From assembly GCA_025094145.1 (NCBI GenBank), contig JALLLS010000051.1, positions 124,001-188,000 of the forward strand: a DNA stretch of 64,000 nt. Direction: 5' to 3'. Source of the stretch: Spinellus fusiger (taxonomy: Eukaryota > Mucoromycota > Mucoromycetes > Mucorales > Phycomycetaceae). Positions 23,538 through 36,145 of the stretch are shown in pieces; the first letter of the stretch is position 1; each line of letters starts with the position of its first letter. The notes beneath the pieces are model-generated. The model was not told where the DNA came from, did no database searches, and saw only the letters and a program-made list of their open reading frames with translations. The translations under genes and the position numbers were made by a program.

Positions 23538-25843
23538 TAGCGGAAACTCGGAAAAAGTTGCCCACCAATCACAGGTGAAAAGTAGAAAAATAACTTTACA
23601 TCAAGAGACCAAGCTTGTATTTCAAGCGGTATTATATTTCGCTGAATTTAAAAAAAATCATTAGATTGTTTCTTTTCTTTGACGATAAAGAAAAAGGCTG
23701 CCCCCTCCAAGGCTGTTTTGAAGGCTAAATTTAATGTAAAAAAAAGAACTGTTTATAGAGCAGTAATTAGTAGAAATCAATTACCTACTTAAGACCAAAA
23801 CTTGGATTTATTGATTCTCTGACACACATGTATAAATACATATAGAAATAAAAATAGAAATAAAAATAATCGAAGTAGCCTACACTATTTTCATATATTA
23901 TCTGTTCACTTTCTGAATAAAAATCAGTTCAGAGTTATTGAACGAAAACCTGTCTGGAATTTTATACAAGAAATAAACGTCTTTAAACAGAATTTTATTC
24001 AGAGTGAACAGATAATATATGAAAATAGTGTAGGTTATGAAATTCTTGTCCTTTTTGGTGACATTTATAAAGTAAAGAATATTAATAGCACTTGGAGAAT
24101 AATGATCATATTAGGATTTGGTACGAATCTTGATTTTGCTTGGCAGTAGAATTAAATGATTGATTTACAAAAATAGGAACATTACCATGTTGGAGAGATT
24201 GTGACCTTTCATAAGAGAGGATATAGAACATCTATTAGAGGCAGAATACAAAAGTAGAAACCTATTTTGTAGGTATTTAAACTCCAGTGCCCTATTGTTT
24301 TGCTTACCAAGAAAGTAGGGATTCTTAGTATAAGGTAATAATAGGGGAAAAAGAGTCCTCTCAAAAAGACTCTCATAGGAAAGCTTCTATGATTTACCTT
24401 TAAATGAAATGATAAACATAGTATGAGTTGATAATAATACTATCATTCACATATTCTTTATTTAATAGATTGCTTTTATTATTTACCCAGAAATCAGTCC
24501 AGATGAAATTTCTTGGCTAAGTTTTACGTTTCAACTTAATACAACTCAATCAAGGTTAACTATGGAAATTACTATATAAAGAGAAGATACTATAAATTAC
24601 ACTTCATTTTACATTTTATTAGCAAATTTTCCCCCGACAACTTAATGTTAGACTTAATATTCTGGATTATTTAATTTTATACTATTATCTCATAGAGTCA
24701 CATCTTCATCTCCAGATTGATAAAATATTGTTTACAACTGGAGCAGACCAAAAGTCGAGAATATAATATTGAAACGGAGATTAACAATACACTATCCAAT
24801 AGGTAAAATAAATTTTGATGAAATTATTTGCTCAATGTACTGATTTTTTTATATGAAAACTGTATTCATTACAACAATAGAAGAAGATAAATTCTTCAAA
24901 ATATCAACAAAATTCTATTTAATTAACATATAAGCTCTTATATAATCGTTTCAAAACAAAATCAATATATTGAGGGTGTATAATATGTCTCAACAGACTT
25001 ACTAATATATGATAAATAAATAGAGCAAAGTATTGAGCATTATTTACCAATAGCTTAGTCAGAATGTTGAATAATAGAATCTGGTATCGAATTTGCATGT
25101 TGTGTTGCGCTAAAATATAATACGTAAGCATTCACAATTCTAGTTTTATTGATTTACATACTAGATCAGATCTAGGTTGGTAATGGTAATTATGTTTTAT
25201 AACATCCAGTTTTGGCTAGGATATTAAGACGGAGACAAGTAAACTATATTTATTAACCGTTTGCTAATATTTATCCGGAGTTGCTTAGCCGTACAGAGAT
25301 CGCTCTCCAAGGTGCCTGAGCTTACCAAGCGTCTTTTTATACACATATACTCATCTATGATGTCTGTATTTATACTGAACGTGATAACCAGATAAGGAAA
25401 ATAACACCATCATCCACGTGTCTATGATTAGACTTGTTTTCGTAACTTACTTTATAGAATTTATCCGAAAGTACAGCCTTAGTCGCTCAGTACCTCGCAC
25501 AGACAGTCTAATTTCAGTCAACTCACAATGAATTATTTTCACAGCTAGAAACAATTCTATTTGCCCTCTAATACTGCCTCCTCCTCCTCCCCCCAACTCT
25601 GCTCTTTCCTCCGCTGTCCCACCATATTATTAATTCTGATCTGACTCAACGAAATCGTCATGACACTTTAAGCTCACTGAATTTTCCGGAATTATAAAAA
25701 ACGCTTGATTTTCTTCCTTTTGCTTTCTTCCTTGTCTCTCTAATAACTGTATATAACCTTATTTACTTCTGATCTATCAATAGGTAAATAAAATACACAA
25801 GTCTTTAGAGTATATATTAACTGATCTACAGACATTATCTACG
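23538..25843. other. AT-rich intergenic region upstream of the GATA-like gene
   Basis: Apart from the long hairpin at 23879-24034, no gene or family repeat was recognised. The last few hundred bases should hold the promoter and 5' UTR of the gene starting at 25844; a CT-rich stretch (CCTCCTCCTCC) lies near 25580. Confidence 0.5.
23879..24034. repeat. Long inverted repeat (~42-bp arms, ~71-bp loop)
   Basis: The left arm (23879-23921) begins CCTACACTATTTTCATATAT and the right arm (about 23993-24034) ends with its complement. The arms pair perfectly except for a 2-nt length difference near the loop side. It is a foldback element or a source of hairpin RNA; flanking duplications were not evident. 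Confidence 0.85.
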
Positions 25844-27230
25844 ATGCTTCATCTACCCTGTCTCACCACACCCGTTACACCGCCTTATGATTATCAATCT
25901 TTACCGTTGCAAGACAATGCAGTACCTTTTGTCTGCAATAACTACTCCAAAACTTCAATTTCTATGAATTACTCTCTCAATTCTCATAAGAGCGCATTCC
26001 AGCGTCTTTCCATGTCAATGCTATCACCACCACTCAACTCCAATGATAGTGAAGATGATGAAGTAGTCACTACACCAGTAACAGAACCACGCTTATTCAG
26101 ACCAATGGCATATAAGCCCAGTTCTTATGATCAAGATGGCCATCTTTCTGTCATTCGCCCCAAAGCTATTCCCTACAGATCACCTGCTATTTCTTTGGAT
26201 ACACTCCAGCAATCTGCTCTCGATCAGAGCGTTGTTTTTCAGCTGACAGTGAATCCATACTCACCTGTAGATCAAGTCGGTGGTCACCATGAAGGTGGTA
26301 TGACATGTGTCCCTAAAGTTATTTGTGGTGAATCTCTTCTTACTGCTCTTCGCAAACGAGTAGCAGCAGCAAGACATCATAAAAATACAATATATTCAAC
26401 AAAGCCCTTAAAATTGGCTACCCGCATAAGAATACCAAAAACGAGACCAATGGGCAAAGCTGATACAAACTCAAAAGCCCTAGAATCAAGTCCAGAACCT
26501 GAGCCCCACCATACATCTGAAGTCCAGCGTCGTCCGTGGCTCGATGAAATCACTGCCCCTTTTATGTCTTCTCATTCGCCTAATACTCTCAGCCAACCAA
26601 TTGATCGTCTTAACTGCCCCTCTAGCCCCTCTCATTCTATAGACGCCACAATGAATGATACTACAATAGAACATTTTAACGAAAATACTGATGAAGAATC
26701 AAACCATGAAAAAGATGATTACAAGCAGCAGATAAAGAAATATGTATCTGATCGTCCTACACATTCTTCTGGAAGACCTTCGCGTGTTAAGGGTCCCTGT
26801 CAAGCTTGCCAAGAAACTTCTGATGGTTGCATGCGAAAAGCTTTTGACTGGCCATTCTCCACTCCTTCTATATTTAATGATAAAGGCAGGTCTTTTGTCT
26901 ATCTCTGCAACAAATGTGGACTTCGGTAAGTTTTATACATGTCCTACTACAAATAGAACTGTCATCTAATTATCATCTTTTAGATACAACAAAAGTGGTG
27001 GTAGTGTCTGTCGGTCCTGCAGATGGGTATTCTGTAAAGAGGAGAAACGCAAGGCAATGAAACATATTGATCAAATGCGAAAATCTCGTGCTGATGGGCA
27101 GGTAGACCCTAATGAGGACATTGAGCACTTTGTATGTACACCTAAATACTGGACCTGTGGCCAGCCATGGAAAGTTGGATGGGTATTGAACTCAAATGAA
27201 AAAGAAAGCTCTTCAGACTACTTATTGTAG
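25844..27230 (+). CDS. Transcription factor with a long-loop GATA-like zinc finger
   Basis: Two exons (25844-26925, 26984-27230; 58-bp intron) give 442 aa. The first ~300 residues are Ser/Thr/Pro-rich and likely disordered. Residues 319-361 form Cx2C-x32-Cx2C, ending in CNKCGLRYNKSGG, which matches the second half of GATA fingers (CNxCGLRY). The loop is much longer than the usual 17-20 residues. A further CRSCRWVFC cluster and a basic stretch (KEEKRKAMKHIDQMRKSR) follow directly, as basic tails do in GATA proteins. It probably acts in the nucleus as a DNA-binding regulator. The intron splits the Arg of the CGLR motif. The GATA relation is an inference from half the finger. Confidence 0.72.
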
Positions 27231-30200
27231 GGCTACAACACTTTTCTCTCTCCTTTTTCCCACTTGATCGTTGACTGCAAAAAGAAAATATGTGCTTAAC
27301 CTTTTCCTTTATTTCCACAGCAACCATTTGATAATATTTACTTCAACTCTACTTTATTGTTTTTTCTTGCTTTTTGCTTTTTGCTTTCTGTTTATTTGTT
27401 TTATATTTCTATGCCAATGATTTTTCTTCCTACAGACTCTTTCTATGACCCTACTACTCATTATTTTCTATAAAAATAAACCTGTATATACACACAAGTA
27501 AATATTCATAAAAGAGTATATACTCTATACTTTTTAATAAATATTATTGAATATTATAAAGTAATATTAGTATAATATATTTCAAGGGAAATAGCAAGTG
27601 GCATTTATTTATTTATATAGCCACATGACTGTAGAAAGCTATAATAATCATTTAACTGGCAATGTGATGGAAGTACTTGTACTTTTTTTTTTGGATAGGA
27701 AAGTAGGCTTCTGCTGATGGGTTCTCTACTGCTTTCCTTTGATGGTTGAATAGTATTAAGTATAAAATATTATGTCTATTGAGTCCAAGCATATATGAGT
27801 ATATGTTTAAGAAAAGAATAGAAATATTTGGTTCAACTGATATTTATTCTATACTGCATACTCTCTATACTCACAAGACTCACAAGACTCTATCTATGAG
27901 ATTATTTACATATGATGATATATAAAATACTAGACTTCATTCCACAATCATAATAGGACCGGGTTGTTATTCTATAGAATCTTCATTATAATGGTCTTAA
28001 CTACTCCAAGTGATTATATTACTGTTTTTAAAGTGTATTTATTCAATGAACTTCAAAAGATCGATACTTCTGAAAGAATCAGTCACATTTTCTTTCTCCT
28101 ATTTGTACTCTATGATAGTTATGTTTTGCTTATAGTTTTGTTTTATTTATGGCGCTTCACGTGTCACAGACACTAACAAAAAAACATCTAGCCATAAAAT
28201 ACGACAAACTTAATAGTGTCTACAAGTAAAAGAGGCTAAAGATTTCAGTATCCGTCTGCATTTACTGACAAGGAATATACACTTGCGTACGATGTGCAAA
28301 GGTAAATACATCGATATACATATCTACTATTAATATATTCTACATCAATTATTATAAGCATATCTAGTGCTTATAAATATAAAAGAAGTCGTATGTATGT
28401 CATTTATCGAATAATCATACAAGTGAAGATAGTAGTTATCAAATCAATGTCTCAACTATAGAAAAAATACACCGCTACGAAATGTGTCTGACGCTCTATA
28501 GGAATATGATTATTGCTCTATAGGAATATACACGTATATTACTTGTTATCATTTAATGTTAATAATTTATTCTATGAGGAAGTCGATCACTTAGCATTTA
28601 TTTTCATATACAGCCTATCAAAAGAAGAAAAGTAAAATCTATAGTCAGGCAAGCAGAATAATCTTGATGAGTCTGAAAATCCATTGCATGTATGGAAAAT
28701 AGCCCTAATTACCGACTTATCTAATTTTAGTAGTTTTGGCTTTTTAACATATTCTTTTAAGAAATCATAACTTTGTATGAGTAACTCTTACGAATATAAC
28801 ATATCGGGTCTAGTCTGAGATTTTATAGTTATGGACCTTCTATTCTTCGAATCTATTCTTTTTACTTAATATATTGAATTTAAATTTAAAAGTTGAAAAA
28901 AAAACGATAGACAAAAAAAAACTCATACTGGTGTCCTGATGCTCTAAATCACTATATTAGTAAGAATAATACCCTTTGGAACTATTTGAAATAAAAATAA
29001 ATAATAGATAATAAGCTATATATTTTCTAAATCTTTTTCTATTATACTTTTTTTTGGGGAATTATGCAGTATTGCCCAACTTTTTTTTACTGCTATGGAT
29101 CAAACTATCTGCGGACTTGCTATCAGTTAACAAATAGTGATAAAAATGTACTATTCATATATACTTCTTAAACCACGGGTGACAAGATTCCAAGCTTGCT
29201 TGATTTGTCCGGATAATGGGTAGTGCATACTTTTCCAAAAATAACAACAAAAACACAGAAATACACAGAAATTGATACTCATTTTTTCAATACTTGTGTT
29301 GTATAATTTATTTCTCAAAACCTATCAATGCTCCAATAATCTTTATATATAGAAATTGGTATACTATTAGCTTACTGAAAGAAGCGGTTAAGTTACGCGT
29401 TTTTACATTTTATACCTCCCAGATTCCTTCATTATTCGATCTGCTATTGGTTTAGTCTATCTTCTGATTCTATATCTATATATAGTATCTTTATTGGTAA
29501 GGATAAAGATGTGAATTGAGCCTCATTAAAAACACACAACTTGTTATACCAACCCTTTTGCTTTGATATTATTTTTAAATGCTGTTCTACCTGAAAGGTT
29601 ATTCTGAAAATTCTAGTCTTTTAATCTCACTGGTTTATTGTACTGAGAATCATTGATCTTCTCACTCTATATTATAGTAGTATTCATTGCGAAAAATTCA
29701 AATATAGGCATTGTACCCTAAACTATGACTAAATAGGTATAAAAAAAATAGAATTGTTGACTTTATGCAATGTATAAATTTTCCTCAGCCTCTCCTTTTT
29801 CTAGACTCTAAGTATCACCATTCGAAGCAACTATTGCATTATTTCTCTACATTTAACCAAATGCCTCTTATCAAATCATATTATTTTAATTATTATATAT
29901 AAATATATATCTTTTAAGTTTACTATCTTATGAATTAATATGAGGCTATTGTTTTCTTTTTGACAGTATTTTTTTGGGTCTATTTCTCTATATTTTAAAT
30001 GAGCCCAATATTAACTTATGTCTTTAAAGTTCCCATTCTAAATTTATTTTTATTTAGCTTAATTCAAATGACTATTTGAGAAAATTGGCGCTTAATAATG
30101 ATGCAATAAAGCCTATAATTAATTGTCAGGCTCGATGAAAAGTATAATCTATGACATACTTCTCTCTCTAACCAAAGATTACTAAAGTTTAGTAGAAAGC

Positions 30201-31639
30201 ATTATTATACTTTGGCTAGCTTACATTAAGTAAAAGAATAGCTCCATTTAAATGTGCTTTATAAATTATATCAGTGACTTCAATCTTTCTACAAGTAAGA
30301 GTATATAAATATATAATCAAGTTTTCAGAAAAGCATACTTTTTTCTTGAATCATTTGACAGAGATGGCTTTAAATATGATATAAAAAATAGTATGATTAA
30401 ATAGATTTTTTTCTCAATCTATTCGAATTTGGTGTTATTAAACAAATGTGGATAAAGTCTAGACATTCTCCTCTCATTAGGGCACTGGAAAGACCTGTAG
30501 CCTTTTCTCTATGGCAAATATCACTATGACTTCTGCAATTTTTCTTCCAATATATATTTAATTTATTTATTGCTTTGGTTTAGACTTTGTAAAGGCCAAG
30601 GTGTACTTTTGATATTGTTATTATTTTGTCTATATATCTATTTTGTAATCTTCTTACTGTTATTAATCGATTTATTGACTGATAAATAAACAAGGATAAA
30701 CTTAGAGTAATAGATCTTTTTCTTTCATAATAATGCTCTTAATGCTCTTCTCGGTGAAATAAGGCTATGTCATTAGTTTGATACCATCAAATCTATTTTC
30801 AAACTTCAGTTAGCTATAGTAAAAGTGTTTATTGTGACTATACCTTGTGAATTCAACCCTAGTAGTATCATGGTGTATATATCATAGCACTAATGCCTAT
30901 ATAATCGATCAAGATACCCATAAGTCTATAGTATCACTATTTTTGTGTTATTTTTGCTTATAGGTTTTTATTTAGGATTTCACAAGTGAATAAAATGTTT
31001 CCTAAAGTAGTTTATTTTACTAAATATATTTAAAGACGACAAGTTAGCAGTTAGTAAATTGTAAAATAAAATAAAATAAAATAAAAATAACCACAAGTGG
31101 GATTTAGATTCTTTTGGGTTCCCAAAGCTCACAAATACTAGGAATAAATAGTATTTTCTCCTTTTCTTTTTCCAAACAATTTACACACAAAATTAAATCA
31201 GGAAACACAAAAAATCAAATGCGCAAATCGTTTGGAATAAAAAAACAATACTGCTAATGTTGTTTACATAGAAGTACTTTAGTTTTCAGTCCATTTATTT
31301 ATTATAATTCAAAGTATTTTTTATTTTTCGGATGTGATTTGCTATTCACGCATTGAGCATATTAGTCACCCTGTGAGATCGTTTGAAAAAAAAATAGGAT
31401 AGACATAGACATAGAAACAATTCAAATATGAAAGTGAAAAAATAAATGCAGAGGAAGAAAACATGAGGATAGAGAAACACAAACCTCAAATGAGGGGAAA
31501 ATAATGAAAATGAGTGGAGATGATTGTAAAATAATAATTCAGAACAAAACATCCAAAAGGCCGTAGAGTCAGCAAGGAAACCAGGACACCAAAAAGATAA
31601 CCATCATCTTGTGGTGATTCAAAATACAACAAGAGATAG
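27231..31639. other. Gene desert, very AT-rich
   Basis: More than 4 kb with no supportable gene, RNA or family repeat. The left end should be the 3' UTR of the GATA-like gene. Homopolymer runs and TATA-rich stretches are common; ATAAA tandem units occur near 31064-31086. Confidence 0.55.
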
Positions 31640-32290
31640 TTAGAGCAACTCGGACAATCCTGAAAATATATGTAGCAACTACACTAGCAGCTTCTGGCTT
31701 TGCTAAACGGGCTAAGAATAGGTGGTAGAGGAGAGATCGGAGAAGTGAGAATACAGCATCTGTTGCTGGAGGAGTCTTTGCACTTTATGGCGGTGTTGGC
31801 GTTCCCGCTCAACACACCCATCAGCAGCCTCAATGAGTAAGCTACCAGCTGATGGCTCTACCTTAAAGTCTCGAGTAGACGTGGCTCGATCAATGGCCTG
31901 CAGCCGTATTAACAAATTGGGCCAGAAATCTCGTCATTTAATAACAGATTTAACCGTGCACGGCAAAAGATCTAGACAATAGTCAATTGGATGAACGTCT
32001 TGTGGTGGGGCAGGAACTAGGAAGAACAAGAACATGGAGCGTTCATGATCGACGAATGTACAAGTAATAAAGTGGTCCCAATTGGCAGATGGGTAGCCAC
32101 ATTGGCAAAGAACTGAAGGTGTTGGTGGTAACCAAGCAATCCTCCATTTTAGTAGACGATGTCTCTATTTGCGCCTGCACGGTAGTAGAAGAATTGGATC
32201 CCAAACAGGTCTACATAGTCCACGGGCTACTGTCACCAACGGGAGAATCCCCGTATACTTACATGAATTTGTCTACTGTTGTATTTGAAG
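31640..32290 (-). mobile_element. Relic of a mobile-element ORF, shared with 42085-42420
   Basis: On the minus strand an almost continuous frame encodes a Cys/His cluster (CQCGYPSANWDHFITC) followed by helical sequence (NLLIRLQAIDRATSTRDF, QHRHKVQRLLQQQ). The cluster looks like the C-terminal zinc motif of non-LTR retrotransposon proteins. One in-frame stop interrupts it near 31938. About 335 bp (31655-31990) recur at 42085-42420 at clearly above-random identity, so it is repetitive. The element class is a guess from the zinc motif. Confidence 0.5.
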
Positions 32291-33040
32291 CGTTCTTTTG
32301 GTGGACTATTTTCTCCCGATAGCTTATGATTGTAAATAGATATAGGACTTATGGCTTCCCTACAAAAAAATAACACTCAGGGAGTTTTATCTATCTATCT
32401 AACATATTATTATCTAATATCCACAGGGTGTTTTGTTAGTCCAATGCACAGTCAATATACAGTATCATCCAAATAAAAGGCTATAAACAACAACAACATT
32501 GTTAAAAATACAGCACATTAGATAAAGTATGTTGACATGGAAGAGAATATTTCATAGCCTAGAAATACTACCCATCAAAGGATAAAATAGATTACCCAGT
32601 AAGCATTATTACTAATCTTATGACTTGAATGTTTTTAATGTTGAGTAATAAATATGTGTAATCAAAATAAATATATAATATAGATATAAGGTATTTAGCC
32701 ATAATCATCAGTAAGAACTAAGTGCAAAATGACTTTTGATACAAGAATAACTTAAAATACCTCAAGAAATTCAACCAGTTAACGTGTGGTTAAACTCTGT
32801 ATTTTATTCATTGACTTGTATAATTATTGTATATTGCTGTTCTACTGCTAGAAACTATGATCTAAGATATATGTTCTGATAATATAATGAGTGTAATGTC
32901 TCTTGCAAGTTCCTGATGTATGTGGTGACCTTTTTCTTTTTGGTTGTTCTGCAACACAAATTGATGAATATTCATCTTTGGAAGGTAGTCTTATTACACA
33001 TACAAGTAAGTCGGAGACACAAATATCTAATAGATAGGTA

Positions 33041-34264
33041 CACACCCAAAGATTTTCTGGCTTTTAAGTAGTAACACAATCTCCCCTTAAAGTCCATCCC
33101 GAATTTTGCCCTTATATGTGACTGTGTTTAAAATCAAAAGGTTTGCAAGTATTCAAATTATTGTTTCCTTTTGTGGATACCTCAATATCAAATTGTATTA
33201 TTAATGGAATATATTGTTTATAAATAAAATTGTTTATTGTAATAGTATAGCTAATGATATATTATGACTATAGCTACTGCCCAAGTGCATTCCCTCATAG
33301 CAATAGAATCTATATCCCAACATTATAATGATTTGTCCTTGGGAGATAGATAACTATGATCATGATTATACCCCAGACACCTTAGACAGTATAGAAGACT
33401 ACTTGGGACTAACTTGAAAGGAGTCTTTACTTGCCTAATAACAATACAATGAGTGTCTTGTGGAATACAATGAGCCCAAGCCCAGATGAAGACACTGCTT
33501 ACCTTTCTATCACTAGAATAGTCCTTGGTAGTGTCTATCACCTCCTTCTATTGTTTCTCTTTGTTAATAATGGCACAATACTTTGCTCAGTTATGCTCAT
33601 CTTGACGAGTACTTGGGTGTTAAGTTGTATGTGCAGTATGGGAGATAATAAAAAGAGGGGGATATAGTAACAAATAACAATTTTATCTATATTCTGGTGA
33701 AGTATACACTAGCCTTCACTCATAAAATTCACAAGTCAAACAATTCACACTCTATTTATCTTGAGCGTAAAGTCCAGTATTAGAAACAATACCTTGTTAT
33801 CATTAAGTACTATTGTTGAGAACAGTTACAACAACATAGTTGCTAGAGCGATTATGGATATGGATTCAATGAATGGCTATAATTCTCTTAATATAAGTGA
33901 GTTTGGTTCTATTTTCTGGACAATGACCACTAGAGTTAACTCTATAAGTTCTGTAATACATCTTTCTTAAACATTGTTACGCTGCAAATACTGTGGGCTT
34001 AAGGATAACACATTATGTTAAGAGAGGAATATCAGTGGCTGAGTTGTAATTCTGGGGTGATTTTTGTTCTATTTCTTCTCTTTACAGCCAATTCTATACT
34101 TTTTAATTGCAAAGTCAATCGTCATTGCTAGAATAGGCAAGTAGAGTTTGGAATTGACCATTTGGACAGCGAAAAAGCCTTTTAAAACACATTGGCCAAT
34201 CATAAGAATATTGCGGTTTTATTCTCAGGATATTTCTTTATATATCCCAAAATACCCTGATGTG
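33041..34264 (+). mobile_element. 1.22-kb non-autonomous transposon (copy C)
   Basis: It begins CACACCCAAAGA and ends GATGTG, flanked by TA (33039-33040, 34265-34266). From about 33130 to 34245 it is nearly identical to copy B, including the transposase-end relic near 33761-33940. The outer ~80 bp on the left differ from copy B. It lies in the same orientation as B, about 10.7 kb away. Confidence 0.88.
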
Positions 34265-35133
34265 TAGCTCCATTGGATGTGGCTATTCTTGTAATCATGT
34301 TTCTACACGTAATTTAAGCCTTTACTTTATTTGAGACATATTTGAGGCTTCTAACCAAAGATAATTTCAAGGTAATACACAGCCAGCGTTGGCCTGGAAT
34401 TTCATAACTATTTTCTATATAAAAAATATTCTCACCATTATTACTTAAAGTAGGTGATATTATGAAGAAATATTATTTTTCTTTGGACAATAAATATCAA
34501 ATCTATAATTTACAACAACAACAATAAAAAAAAACTGCCAAGCAAACGAGGCATTAAATATGATTGGTTGATGACAAATATGAGTTGAACGATTTAAAAG
34601 TTGATTAGATGATCACGAATATATTTTACATGACAAAATCCAAAACAAAAACATACACACACACATATTTATATTATCAACTTTTATACAGTTTACCTGT
34701 ACTATGTGTTTCTGCCAGTCATGCAACCGAGACCCCCATAATAGCTGGAAAGAAGGAGAAAATAAACAAATAGGCTTGGACTTTTTCTTGGTTCTAGTAG
34801 TATCTTTAGTCTCTCTGTTTTCTTTTGTGATATCTACAAGAGTACTCTGGATGAGTGTCATTTCTCCTCAGAGATGATTCTCAAGTTGAGACGTAGTATT
34901 ATGAATGTCGGATGTGTGCATCTTTATGATTTCATGGGGAAAGGTGTGTTGAAAATCTTATCATTTGAATAGAGTGTAAGACCTATGTTGATAATCATTG
35001 TCTTTCAGTGAGTCGGCCTTCTCTCATTTGATGTACATCGAGTGTAAGACTTGATTTATCAGAAGCATTACCCTCTCTGATTTGTTTCTTAACATACGAC
35101 AAAAAGACCTCACGGGAAAGATCCATAGTCATA
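34265..35133. other. Intergenic, nothing firm
   Basis: An 82-codon minus-strand frame (34613-34861) has no recognisable domain. No repeat or RNA gene was identified. Confidence 0.4.
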
Positions 35134-36145
35134 CAGTCACATACAATTGAATTTAATACTTGCCTAAATGTTAATAAGAAAATACTCTTTTTTGCATAAA
35201 TCTCTTTTATTTTCTTCTAAATATTATTAAACCAACACAATATATCAGATAGATAGTCAAAAACTCACATTCATAGAGAATAAGATAGGGTAAAGGTTAG
35301 AAGATGATGGGACATATATTACCTGTTGAAGGCTGGATTAAAATTGACTGTCATTGTGAGTGTAGTTGAGATAAAAAAGTCTACATATCAAAATAGCATT
35401 AGGAATACCAAAGGACATAAATCACCATTAAGTTTAAAGAGTCATAGAAGAAGAAGAAAGTCAGTGAGAGGGATCTCAGACACTTATTAGAAAGAGTTCA
35501 TTTACCCCATATAATCAGTTGAAATTGTAAATGTTTAAGTTTGAGGTGGATGTATGTAGAAACACCATTATCAGCTACTGCAATCAGTTAGGGTTTGGAT
35601 CTTTTTATGTAGATCACACTCTGGCCTTGACTGAAAAACACAAGTAGAAACGGTTTCGTTGGACAAATGTGATAGCTGCCCTACTGGGGTTTATGCTAGA
35701 TGGTGAAAAGAGACACATCAGATTCGAGGCTTTGGGTGCTAGCCCGTACAAAGTCCTGACTTGAACCCAATTGAACACGTCTGGTGGGCCTTTGAAAGAT
35801 GAATTGAAGAAAGAAGGGTATGTATTACCAAATGTTGAAAGTGTGAATACTCTACTTGCAGAGGAGTGGGTGAGAGAGTTGGTATTGAACTTGCATAGCA
35901 ATAAATTCAAAGTATGACAGACAGATAGATGCCAAACAGTCATTGATGCCAAAGGAGGCCATACAAAAAACTAACTATATTATTATTGTTATTATTCTCA
36001 ATCATTAAGGATTTTAAGCCTTGGTATGCCTAAGTTTGAATGTATTTGATCAAATGTGAAGTGTCTTATTTAATGTTGAACATATCCTAAATATTTTGTC
36101 CTGATATTTATTTTCAAAAGTATTCAATTCAATTGGGTGTGACTG
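35134..36145 (+). mobile_element. Decayed, shortened Tc1/mariner element of a second lineage
   Basis: The left end CAGTCACATACAATTGAATT and the right end (complement CAGTCACACCCAATTGAATT) form inverted repeats of about 30 bp, flanked by TA (35132-35133, 36146-36147). Inside, 35730-35975 (+) keeps shattered transposase pieces: QSPDLNPIEHVWWAFER, then a stop, and at the end VIDAKGGHTKN. At 1.01 kb it is shorter than a full element, so most of the N-terminal coding region is deleted. It differs from the Tc1 copies at 4.6 and 58.6 kb. Confidence 0.82.

Noticed and set aside
32089..32322. 77-codon plus-strand frame as a gene
   Set aside because: It lies opposite the mobile-element relic frame with the Cys/His motif and has no domain of its own.
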